A DNA stretch of 64,000 nucleotides, from positions 486,344 to 550,343 of the forward strand of contig CAJINV010000013.1 in NCBI GenBank assembly GCA_905178155.1, written 5' to 3'. The position numbers and the translations under genes are program-made. Below the pieces are notes generated by a model. The model searched no databases and was not told where the DNA came from. It saw nothing but the letters and a program-made list of their open reading frames with translations. Origin of the DNA: Amoebophrya sp. A120 (Eukaryota > Sar > Dinophyceae > Syndiniales > Amoebophryaceae). This document shows positions 22,004 to 32,500 of this stretch, in pieces (within the stretch, counting starts at the first letter, position 1; every line of letters begins with the position of its first letter).

Positions 22004-24600
22004 ATGGACACTTCTGCTCAACGTCCCGTGTCGCAAAAAAGCTCTAAAAACCCAGACGAATTCGTTGTCGTTCCAGTCCTTGCAGAGAGCTACAGGCTGG
22101 TACAAGATTTTCCTCTTAGAAACGGCGACTCTTCTGCCTCCTCTGCAAAGGGAACGACAAAACCAGAGGTATTCTTGAAGGTTCACCATTTTAATTCATG
22201 CATCATCCTCCCTGTAAGAAGATGAAGATCGCGCAAACTACATCAAAAGGCACTTTTCAACATTTTCAGATCGCGCGATCAAACATTAACAAGGTACTAC
22301 TGAACGACCGCAAGGGCGGAAACGAGCCGGACCAAAAGATGTTGTCCGCGTGCGAGAACGACGGTAGGACGAGCAAGGAGGTGGCCGCCAGAACGACGTC
22401 CACCAAGCACTCCACCACCAGCAGATCAGCTGCTGACGAGGCTACGACTCTTCTGGACGGACGAGATAAAGACATTGAAAATCATCTCGTCCACGACCCT
22501 ACCACAAGACAAGCTACGAGGACCGCAACCATTTCGTGGTGGACGCGGAACAAAGCGAGCAAAGGCGCGTTTCTCCTTGCGGCCGTTCTCGTTATCGTCT
22601 TCCTAATCGCCGCCTACGTCGCGATCGCATACTTTTCCGAATTGAAAAATCAGCCGAAAAAAATATTACACACACATCAAGAAATACTAGAGACAACCCG
22701 CCGTCCTGGGACGGAACAGACTGCTGAAGCGGTTTTCAACGTGGAGGGGGCTGTGCGTTTTGAACAAGATCATTCCTCGTCTTCACCAGAAGAACGGACT
22801 GCAACCTCCGTAGGATCCAGGACGGACCGCGAAGCTTCTGGCTCCACGATCGAACAAGAGAAGCCGAAGCGGGAAGAACTGCTGAAAGTGCTGAGACTCA
22901 ACGCTGACGGTAGCGCCACAAGTACTGCCGTTAGCGAAGCTACGACTCAACATCTACCTTCGGACACTTATCATCCCTTCCTTGACGCCGACGGGGATGA
23001 AGAAGTTGTCACAGAAGACGACTCGGCCTCCGCCGCGGCCGACGAGAAAGACGACCTCGCTTCCCGTCAAGAAGGGCCACACGAGGCCGTTGCTTACCCT
23101 GACGAGATCACGCAGTTCCCCTCACTGGAAGCGACATCGTCCTCTCCGCAAAGTCCGGCGCCGCTTGAAGCTCCTGACGAGGGAGTGAAGCGAAAAATTA
23201 CGGGTCTCAGCAATTTGGCCACTTCCAGCTCTCTTCACCAGCCGGTGCCGGAACTGCTGGACCGGACGTGGTCGCTGCTTCCCGCACGGATTCAGAGCGA
23301 AAACGCCGGAGCTCTTGCTACCGGTGACGAGGACCGCCCACGGGCTCGCCACGAAAACTCAGCGTCGCTTTCGACCAACACTGACAAATCAAAGCTCCTC
23401 GACACCCACGATGTCAAGATCACCCAACATGAAGCGGGGCTTTCGCAGATCCCGGGCGCGGGCGATTTTAACGACTTCTTTTGGAAGACCGAGTGGCCTG
23501 CTACGTTGGGAGACAAGGAGGTGGATGTTGGCGGGAGTGAATCCTCTGCACAAGCAGGCACGGATGAAGTAGACATGACGTTGCCGAAGGACGCGCATTC
23601 TTCTGCCTACTTTTCCGTGAAACCCGCAAGGGAGCTGCGGTGCTTGTGCCCGAACTGGAACACTTTAGCCGAGCAAACACGGAAACGCGAAGTGCCGCGC
23701 TCGAACGTGTTCGTCATATCGCCGCAGGTTCCGGCGGTGATCTCGAAGGAGGATGCGCAAGCGATGTTTCCGGGGCTCTTGTCTGATGCGGGCAACAGTA
23801 GAGAAGCTGCGGGCGGAGATGAGAGTGGCTCGACAAACAGCGACTGCGGACTCTCACCCGGCATACAGCACTTCAGCCACGAAGCAGCGTGGCGAGCGGT
23901 TGAGTTGGTTTCTTCGTTTCTGGAGTCCGAAAAGCTCTTGCAGGACAAAAGCATCACGTTGCTCGACGCCTTCGAGGACCTGAACTCTTGGTCATCGCGG
24001 GCAGATCTCTTTCGCACTGCAGTCGTTTATTTGTGTGGAGGCGTGTACATCGACGGAAAAACAGCGGCCGCCAGAAACGGACAGGCTGACGCGATCGCAG
24101 CAGGTCATAAGCTAGAGCAGCTGGCGGTCCTCGATACGCTTTTCTCTAACGACACGATGGCACAAGACCCGGCAGATGTTAGTCGGACACATTCCGCTAT
24201 TGTGCTCGCAACCGGCGACTTGGGGATCTGCTTGGATCCCGGCTGGAACATGGGCAGCACGAAAGGGAAGCTACAGAATGCGTTCTTTGCTGCGCCCCCG
24301 CAAGCTTCTGCACTCCTGTACATCCTACAGCAGCAGATCCGTAATGTGCAAAGTCATTCGCGTGGGCATGCAGAGGATCGTGGCAAGCGAGACATAGATG
24401 CCGTTGGCCCGGGCGCCTTTGTAGACGCACTTCTTCAGCACGAGTGCTTTCGGCGCACTTTCTTGCCCAGGTGCGTGGCCGATGGTACGGGACATTTTCC
24501 AGACACGGCTACTTCAGAGTTGCGGGATATTAATGCGGAATGGGCTTTTGTGAAGTTGGACCAAGACTGGCTACGAGGAAAAATGATTCTATCACCATGA
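22004..24600 (+). CDS. GT32-like glycosyltransferase, type II membrane protein
   Basis: Two exons, 22004-22168 and 22270-24600, joined by a GT-AG intron of 101 bases in phase 0, give 831 aa. A signal anchor of about 22 hydrophobic residues lies near residues 155-177 after a cytosolic tail, as in Golgi glycosyltransferases. A long acidic, Ser/Thr-rich stem follows. The C-terminal 300 residues resemble the DXD-type sugar-binding region of GT32: a Leu-Phe-Arg segment leads into GGVYIDGK (about residue 645), with a GPGAF motif further on. The DXD equivalent reads D-G-K, so the second acidic residue may be missing and activity is uncertain. The stem carries two cassettes also found in the next two genes. 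Donor sugar and acceptor are unknown. Confidence 0.7.
23404..23518 (+). repeat. Shared stem cassette 1, copy in the first glycosyltransferase gene
   Basis: About 115 bases encoding a segment with GLSQIPGAGDFNDFFWKTEW. A near-identical copy lies at 30784-30895 in the third gene of the cluster. Confidence 0.85.
23527..23630 (+). repeat. Shared stem cassette 2, copy A
   Basis: Encodes a stretch of the type GTDEVDMT...SS..FSVKPA. Related copies lie at 26811-26920 and 32489-32596. In each gene it ends directly before a different catalytic or linker segment. Confidence 0.85.
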
Positions 24601-25046
24601 AAAGTGCCTCTCCTATCCCAGAAAGTAATGAGGAATCGCGTGCGGCGATGCAAGGTTCGTCAGTGGGCGCACTATTTTTTATGAGCGTGGTGACTGATGA
24701 CTTGTTCGCGATCCAGGGGGACAGTGAAACTCTCTGTTCTACGGTGTCACAGTATAGTAAAAGCGACAGCTGCCATCGTAGGAAAGCTGCGTGTTGGTTC
24801 TGGTCGCTTGTCATGTTCATGCACTGCAGTCTATTTGAAGTTTTGGTTTTCATCTTGACATGTTCTTGCAATACCAACTCTGCAGCTTTGCCTTTCTAGG
24901 AGTGGGGAACTTGTTTTTTACTTTCATATTCCCCCTTTGCGGTTGAAAGACGTGACGATGCTGAAACTTCAGGGAAATCAGGCTCCAGTCGGGGGAAGAC
25001 CGCAGATGCAGCGTGTCAATCGGACCAGCAACTCGCGGAAGATTTG
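24601..25046. other. Region between glycosyltransferase genes, possibly with an upstream exon
   Basis: An ATG at 24597 overlaps the preceding stop and opens a 100-codon frame with a strongly hydrophobic segment near its end (about 24790-24870). A CTAG acceptor-like site at 24896-24899 is followed by a frame that stays open into the next gene. This could be the missing signal-anchor exon of that gene. I cannot fix the splice donor. Confidence 0.35.
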
Positions 25047-28025
25047 ATGTCGATCGACTTTGATGATTTTTCCCAAGAAGCCTACGACAAGAAATACCGC
25101 GAAAGCTTACTGGGCGAATTCTTTGATAGAGCATGGCATACGAAAGCGAATCCCTATTCTGATAACCGCTTAGATCTCGAACGCGGTACCCTTATCACCT
25201 GGGATGGCGAAGAACACGCACAAACGCACCAGCACTCCGCGAACCGAAAGTCCAGTTGGGATACGGAAAGTTGTGGCGACGGCGGGTATCAGGAGTTATT
25301 TCAGAAAAAGAACTTCTACTGCAGCAATCTGGCGGATCCGGTCTGTTCGCTTGCTTGCAGCGACAAGCACGAGTACCTGGAAACGAGCGGCACGACTGGG
25401 TCCGACGGCGCACATAAAGCAGAAGCAGTGCCTGCGCAGATGGCCTTCTCCGGGGGCTTATCCACCTACGCGGGCCAGTTACATCAAGCGGAGAAAAGAA
25501 AAGCCGGAGACCGCCGGACAAGGACAGAGAGCAGCGGAACTACCTACATGTTTCACCACTGCCCGTCTATTCTCGACCCGAGGAACGGTTGGGGAATCGT
25601 AAGAACGGTGAAGCGCTGCCTTGAAGCTCTACTTGATGCGGTGGACAAAAACCGTATTTCGAAGCCCAAGACGATTTTCATTTTCGAAGACGACGCTGTG
25701 TGGCTCCCAAACTACCGGGCAGACGGTTCCTATTTCCGAGGACAAGAGCGCCCAACATCCGCATCGGTCGAGACAAAAATGCTGGACACGACGAGCTTAA
25801 AAGAAGCGGCTCGCGCAATTTCGGATGCCTGGCCAAAGGACACCGCCTTGGTCCTTCTGGCCGCCCAACAGCATGCTCGCGCCCCGCCGGTGCCAAGCGT
25901 GCTCGCGCTGGACTCGCCACGAGGCCTCACCGGCTACAAGCTTGCGCAAATCGATTTGGCAGACGGCGCCTATGCCTGGGCGATAAGGTTTGACGACATT
26001 TCTTCGTTCGTGGAGGAGGACTTGGGCGCTGAGCTGGAGCACGTCGGGGAAAGTCTGGCGATGGACCATGGTTGGTTCAGTTGGGCGAAAAAGTCTGGAC
26101 GCGTGGTTCGCGTCACGTGCCCACTTTTGGCTGGACATCGGGAAGCGTTCTCGCTGACGCACAACAACACACAAGGAGCATTGCTAAGTCGTGATTGCCC
26201 CCAAGAGCTGCTCATGCAGCCACGACGTGCTTCTTTCTTGGAGTCCGCAGACGATCTGGATCTGTCGTTGCACTCTGAAGTTGTTAGTGGAAGTGATGAA
26301 GATCAACAAGAACACGACGCAGAACAAGTTCTACTTGACGACGTTGACGAGGATAAAAGCAAGACTAGTTTAGCCGAACCTGGCCGCGACGAAAAGATGA
26401 AAGTGAAGAACCTGCATAAGAACCGCGGAGGACGTGCTTCCTCGACCGAAACGCTTCGCGAACGCACGAGTTCAGCATCGTCTCCGCGGAGAATAAAAAG
26501 TGAGAATTTGCTCGTGCCCTTTGACAAATGGGCCAGTACTTCTTCATCTTCTGCAGAGCCTCCCCACGGAAACGATCCATCAGGCGCCAACCCGACGGAC
26601 CGCGGTGATGACGTTCTGTTCATGGTGGTTGGGTTTGCCGAAAGCGACGCGAATGCTCCAGAAGACTCGAAGCATAAGCTAGAAACTTTTTTAATGTCCA
26701 ATGACTTTGCGAATGGCAGTGCTGAAAAAGAGCAACCTGGTACCACGGCGGGGACGAGAGATGACGCAGCTTCCGGTGCCGGCGACGACCGGACTGCGCG
26801 AAGACATGTTGATGTTGGAGTAAATGAATCCTTCGCAACACAGTCGGGGACGGACGAAGTAGACATGACGGAACCGGAGCAAAAGCATTCTTCTGCCCTC
26901 TTTTCCGTAAAACCCGCATACTTGGAAACGAGCGGGACGACGGGAATGGTTCAGGAAGAAAAACAACCAACTTCGTTTACCACCGTGCTAACTACAGAAG
27001 ACAAGCGGGACGGTATGCAGATGCACGTGCTCATTCTTTCCGCACGGGAAAACTTTGCGAAAAGACAAGTGATACGCGAGACATGGCTGAAGGCAAACTG
27101 GACAAGGAGCGAAGCAAACAACACCAGCAGGAGTCGTAGACCCTGGGCGCACTTCATTGTTGGCGCACAGGGCTGCGAAATCCCCCTCGCCGAGCGAATC
27201 GCTGGGGACTTGGCCGTCGGAGGCTACTGCACGCTGCGCGAAGATCATGATAGTAATCTCGAAAATGGAGTCAGTACTGCAGAGCAAGAAGCGTGGCTCC
27301 TGCAGCGTGAAAAGGAACAACACCTTACTGCAGCACTTCAGCAGGAGGAGAGCAAGTATCGCGACATGGTTCTCTTGCCGATGGTAGACGTGTACCATAA
27401 CATCACGATGAAAATGAAGCTTGCCTTTCAGTGGGTCACGTCCCAGGACTTCTCCGACAAACTGGAGTGGATTATTAAGGTGGATGACGACGCGTACATG
27501 CGACGTTTTTCGTTACTGCGTTTCCTTTTTCCGCATAAAGATGACCAAGTTCCGACGAAAGGGCTCGACCCCAAATCGGAAAAGATTCTTCTCGGACTTG
27601 TCCATCGGCGAGGAGCAGTGCAGCACGATCCAACGACGTCAAAGAATGTAGAGAAGGACTACCCCCACAACCATTATCCTCCTTTTGTGAGTGGGGCAGC
27701 TGGAGAAGTTTTCTCTCGGACGCTTGTGGACTATGTTGTTCACCATGAAGCCGAGCTGTTCAACTACGCAGGCGAAGACTATGCCTTTGGCATTTGGGCG
27801 GAAGAACAAATGATCCCTGGCGTGCGCGTCGTTCCAACCGTACAAAAATTTTCCAACGGAACAGAGCGGCAGCGCTGGTTTAAATACGGCAATAACTGCT
27901 GCGAGGACCCGGAGGTAGTGATTGGTGGCGACCTGACGGCTGAGCAGATCCGGGCCTGCGCTGAAAATGACGCAAGGCGGCCTAGTCTACTAATAGATAG
28001 TGGCAGCAATCAATGCTGCCACTAA
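25047..28025 (+). CDS. Bifunctional glycosyltransferase: GT25-like domain plus GT31 domain
   Basis: From the first in-frame ATG the frame gives 992 aa; it is open upstream to at least 24900, so the true N terminus, probably with a membrane anchor, may lie in an upstream exon. Residues about 165-395 form a GT25-like domain with the metal-binding motif FIFEDDAVW (about 211-219). Residues about 657-935 form a GT31 (beta-1,3-galactosyltransferase-type) domain: R-x3-RETW, VDVYHNIT, IIKVDDDAYM with the DDD metal site near residue 812, YPPFVSGA, and a GEDYAFG motif. Both would act on glycans in the secretory pathway, but donors and acceptors are unknown. A Ser/Glu-rich linker with shared cassettes joins the domains. 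The GT25-like part is duplicated almost exactly in the next gene. Confidence 0.75.
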   Translation: MSIDFDDFSQEAYDKKYRESLLGEFFDRAWHTKANPYSDNRLDLERGTLITWDGEEHAQTHQHSANRKSSWDTESCGDGGYQELFQKKNFYCSNLADPVCSLACSDKHEYLETSGTTGSDGAHKAEAVPAQMAFSGGLSTYAGQLHQAEKRKAGDRRTRTESSGTTYMFHHCPSILDPRNGWGIVRTVKRCLEALLDAVDKNRISKPKTIFIFEDDAVWLPNYRADGSYFRGQERPTSASVETKMLDTTSLKEAARAISDAWPKDTALVLLAAQQHARAPPVPSVLALDSPRGLTGYKLAQIDLADGAYAWAIRFDDISSFVEEDLGAELEHVGESLAMDHGWFSWAKKSGRVVRVTCPLLAGHREAFSLTHNNTQGALLSRDCPQELLMQPRRASFLESADDLDLSLHSEVVSGSDEDQQEHDAEQVLLDDVDEDKSKTSLAEPGRDEKMKVKNLHKNRGGRASSTETLRERTSSASSPRRIKSENLLVPFDKWASTSSSSAEPPHGNDPSGANPTDRGDDVLFMVVGFAESDANAPEDSKHKLETFLMSNDFANGSAEKEQPGTTAGTRDDAASGAGDDRTARRHVDVGVNESFATQSGTDEVDMTEPEQKHSSALFSVKPAYLETSGTTGMVQEEKQPTSFTTVLTTEDKRDGMQMHVLILSARENFAKRQVIRETWLKANWTRSEANNTSRSRRPWAHFIVGAQGCEIPLAERIAGDLAVGGYCTLREDHDSNLENGVSTAEQEAWLLQREKEQHLTAALQQEESKYRDMVLLPMVDVYHNITMKMKLAFQWVTSQDFSDKLEWIIKVDDDAYMRRFSLLRFLFPHKDDQVPTKGLDPKSEKILLGLVHRRGAVQHDPTTSKNVEKDYPHNHYPPFVSGAAGEVFSRTLVDYVVHHEAELFNYAGEDYAFGIWAEEQMIPGVRVVPTVQKFSNGTERQRWFKYGNNCCEDPEVVIGGDLTAEQIRACAENDARRPSLLIDSGSNQCCH
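25519..26815 (+). repeat. 1.3-kb segmental duplication, copy 1
   Basis: Nearly identical to 32593-33892 at an offset of 7074 bases (7077 after a 3-base indel). It covers the GT25-like domain and the following acidic linker. Only scattered substitutions are seen, so the duplication or a gene conversion is recent. Confidence 0.9.
26811..26920 (+). repeat. Shared stem cassette 2, copy B
   Basis: Encodes the GTDEVDMTEPEQ...FSVKPA type segment between the GT25-like and GT31 domains. It is followed by YLETSGTTG, which also occurs at about 25374-25402 in the same gene. Confidence 0.85.
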
Positions 28026-29571
28026 AGATCTTCCTTAACAACTTCAGGAATGCAACGCCAATTAACAAACAGCTAGAAGTCGAGTGTATGTTGTTTATTT
28101 TGTCGATCATATTCATTTTGTTCCTGTTCGTTCCAGTGGCACCGGCACCATCGGCACCACTTTCGTTTCCACTGTAGAAAGATAGATTTGGATTGTCCAT
28201 CAGTCTCTCTCATTGTCTGTTTCTGAAAGAACACCGCCAGCTTCATACTGTACGATATGTTTTACATTCATATAATTGTAACAAATTGGACGAGAGGATT
28301 ATTGAAACGTTCGGTGATGATTAGCTATAGCTGCATAGTGCGGCTTGGTCACGACAACAGCTCCTGAGCAAGTAAATCAATACACTTCTTTTATTTATCT
28401 AGCGCCTTCGCTTGCTTCTTTCTCTATCCTAGCGCGGCGTCGCACCTTTGAGGTGCCTGCCTCCGGAAGTTCTTCGCGGCTAATTGATTGTGTTCGTTTC
28501 GTCGTCGTTGATGTTCTCTCTACTCTCTCCTTTTTCATGCTCGGAAAATCGAGAAGCGGTGCTCGTCAAGCGCGAAAAGCAGCCTTGCGTGGTGTTTCTC
28601 GCTTACTAAGCAGCCTCGTACTGAAAGGAAGAAGTGTTGACGTCGGTCCTCTCGTACCGTGCGTTTTTATCGTTGACGCGATCCGGTGGTGCTCGGTTGG
28701 GAGTTCATTGTATTCTATACGATCGATCATGGCAGAAGGCAGAACAAATGCAACAGTGGAATTATGTTCCAGGAAAGAGATGAAGGTAAACTACTTTACA
28801 CGGTTTTCCATCACGAAGACCGGGCTCTACTATGAATAAACTTCCTCGCAAGATCCAACTCGTATTGCATTTGCAAAAGCAAGACCGAATAGTCTATCAC
28901 GACCTCTCTACCAGCCTAGACAGCTCTGAATTACAATGGTCCGCTTCTTAAAAGTTCGGCTCGGTCGTGTTCCATTTCTTCGTCTCAGTAGAGCATATCA
29001 CTCATGTCGCGGAAAGTCCTCAGGGTGGACATCCCTGGATAGGTATCGTGTTACGTACTCGAATATCTTCGTGTAGTTGCAGGATCGTAGTTGACAACCA
29101 CTTCACCTATTGGAGTCGTTGTTCTCATCGTGTCAAGTTATGCTCCACTTTTATTTCGCGCTTCTTCTCTCGTTCTCTCTCTCACGAGGAGTAGGAGAAC
29201 AACCTATGAATTCGTCGAATTTATTGTATTCGTTAGTTATTTCTTTTCGCTGTGGTCGGATCGGGAACGGGTGCCAGACCATGTCGTGATAAAGAACGCT
29301 GAATTTGTAACGAAGTAGTTTACCTATCACTATGTATCGCGGTGAGCATCCATGCAGTTTTGTAGAAGCCACCTTGCGGCCGTACGTCGCGACCGTACTT
29401 AGGTCTTTGTTTCGTGATGTGGTTCCTCTTTCAATTCGTTTGCTAAAGGCTCAGTGTCGAGTTTTCTGTGTTTTTTTTTGGGACAGTAGGTGGCCGTGTA
29501 AATAATAACGGGAAGTTGTGTTGAATTTGGAAAAACAAAAACATCAAAAATAAACTCCGCAAACAAGAAGA
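28026..29571. other. Intergenic stretch, no gene seen
   Basis: AT-rich DNA. A 164-codon frame at 28345-28839 lacks an ATG start and any recognisable motif, so I do not call it. No RNA gene seen. Confidence 0.5.
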
Positions 29572-32500
29572 ATGTTTTTCTCCAACGGCGATTTTCGCTA
29601 TCACTGGCCGCAGTTTGGCTCTGCTGTGCTCCCAACTGGTGGCAGCCTTGGCTGGGTCACCGACCTGCCAGTTTTCCCTCCCCTGGCCATTGTTGTTGGA
29701 GGAGGCGGCTTGCTGGCAATCCTTGTACTATGGTTGGCGTTCACGCACTTTGGCACCAGCAGAAGTCGGAAAAACGGGCCATCCGACGTTCGTTTGATGT
29801 CCTCAACAGCGTCAGTTTTCTGTCACACGACGATCATCGCAGACGATGCAGCGGAGAAGCGGAAGCCGCAACCACTACGACTTGATGAAACTACTCGCGC
29901 GGACCGACCGGCTGCGACGTTGCAGCGGAACCTGAATCGGTCGGTTACGACTGGACGATCCCCAAATGCTGCTCGAAGCTGGAAGGCCATTCGCGATTTT
30001 TTCACTCGCACCTCGTCCCCAAATCACGCGTCACATGGTACAAAAACGAACAACTTCTGTGAAATGAGCGATGATCTGCGATATGATGGCAAAAACTGGA
30101 AACCATGCGATTTCACGTTTGGGTTTCCTCACGGCTGTCCGTCTTTCTGCAGCACTTTTCTGTCAACTGTTTTACTGCTGGTTCTGGTCGTGATCTTGGG
30201 AACAACAGCCGCGGATTTTCTCATGCACATGATGAGCGGACCCGGACCAGTTAGCGAAGACAAGGTGTGGACGTGGGTGCCGGAACCTGTGTCGCAGACG
30301 AGAGGAGCCCGCGCGCCCAGAACTACTACCGGCAGCAGAATGGTCTTGCGTCCCCCAACATCAAATCAGACAAGGAAGCAAGGAGCAGCTGCTCGTCACG
30401 GAGACTACGGCGGAGGCCCGCAAATTACAACTATGCCACATAGACCAAGCGTGCAGCAGCTGCAGGCGGACCGAGCAAACACAGTTGGCACCGGATTGTC
30501 CTCTCCTAGTTCTGCCGTGTTCGTGAACGAGCGCCACGATGATGAGACCGGGCTAAGACCTGTCGCTTCTAACACATTGCAAGTGACAACTAGTGGTCCC
30601 TTCTTCTTGAGCAATGATGTCAACGACGACACAAATCTACTGAGCGACTTTGTGGAGCATTTTTCACCGCCGGCGGGAACAAGTAGTGTTCAACATCGAG
30701 CAGGAGGGTTGCTGCAGCTTGGTAGTAGTACGGTGGGGACGGCGGAAGACGGAGCTCCTGGTACCGGCAACAAACGCACTCACGATGTCAAGATCATCCA
30801 AGATGAAACGGGGCTTTCGCAGGTCCCGGGCGGGGGCGACTTTAACGACTTCTTTTGGAAGACCGAGTGGCCTTCCACGTTGGCAGACAAGGATGCCATG
30901 GTGCCGCAGTTGCGAAAGTTCGTGTTGCAAGAACCAGTTGGAGACTTCACAACCAATCAGCCCCTGGCAGCGATCACCAAGGCAGACTGCACCAAAACGG
31001 AGCAGCTCCGGCAAGTTTTTGACGAAGAACTCATCGAAACGCCACGCACCATTGTGGATTTTACGTTTTTCGGTGCGGCCAGTCGTGATGCCCTGGAGGT
31101 TAGAATGCAGGAGCTAAAAGATCAAGTGGACTTGTTCGTGGTAGCGGAAGCTAACTACGACCATCACGGAAGCAAAGTTCCAAATGACCTCTGGGAAACC
31201 GTTTTAAAAAAGCAGAAGGTCTTTCGCGAGTTTTCCAGTGTCACGGATCGCGTGCTGCATTTGCCAGTTGAGCTGACGTCGTCGAAGGCAGATGACGAGT
31301 CTTCGTCTGATCTCCTGAGCGCCCAAGGCACGAATTGGAATTTCGAATTCGAGACCACGGCACAAGCTTCAAAGCGACTGCACTCAGAGTTGCAGCGAAG
31401 ATGGTTTGCGTCAGATGGCCATGGCCAACACCTGTTGGCAAATCCTACGACCGAGTCGTGGGCCCTTGTCGTGTTGGTAGCTCACACAGACGAAACTCCA
31501 TCGCGCACTTCTGTGCAGCTTGTGCGGCACTGCAAGTTCAAGGGCGAATCTGTCGATCAGCATTTCCCCTTACACACGGCTTCTCTGATGGTCCAAAATG
31601 TGATCAAACTGGCGTACAAGAGCTATGCTCCGGCTACTGGCAAACATCCGTACGAGATATCGACACCCAACTTCGTACTCTTTCATCCGGAAATGCCCAA
31701 CGGACAAGGCGGAGAAGGAGGTGTTGATGAACTGGACACCTTCGCGCGGCAATCGGAGCTGCCTGACTCGTATCAAGCGCAAATATTTCTGGGTCAGGAG
31801 GATTGAAGAAGTTTGTCATGCCGATTGTACATGTTGACTCGTGGTGCTGCCGGTGATGCATGCTCCAGCATCACAGCTTTCGCGAAAGCTTGCTCATGCC
31901 TATCCTGCATGACAACTGCCTTTTCCGGATGGCAAAAATTTGCTGCTTTATGCAATACAGGTTCTCGTATGTTGACCGAATTCGAAAGCTAGGATTATAA
32001 ATCCGATCCTCTCCAGACCCAGATATATTTGCAATGCATAGCGCGAGGATCATTTTCGGCGGGGCGCACATGACGGGTTATCCGTTTCTCCCTTCGGTAT
32101 TCATCAAGGAGTTACAGTGCACGGAATGTGATGGAACGGCCCATGGCATCTGGCAGAAGCTGCATGTCGAAATTGCCAACACGTGCGCTACGATTCACGG
32201 CAAAAGCAACGCGGCGTCCGAGTTGGAGGCCATCGCCAAGGTGATTTCTGACGAAAATTTCAAGAAAACTGAAGGTAACTGGAAGGGCAGATTTGGTGAG
32301 CCTCAGAAATTGATCCAAGCAGATTCCGTGTACGCGGAGATCTTTCAGCTGCCGGAGTATTTCCAAGCGAATAAGCACCGTTTTCCCGCCTGGTTTGGTA
32401 AACGGCAAGACCCACGGGCAACAATTTTGTGTCCGTCTCTCACGGGTACCAGCCAGCAGTCGGCCGCTGCGTCTTCGAGAACGGAGTTGGATGTTGGCGA

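Noticed and set aside
28345-28839. 164-codon frame as a gene
   Set aside because: It begins at a non-ATG codon, has no motif and lies in AT-rich spacer DNA.
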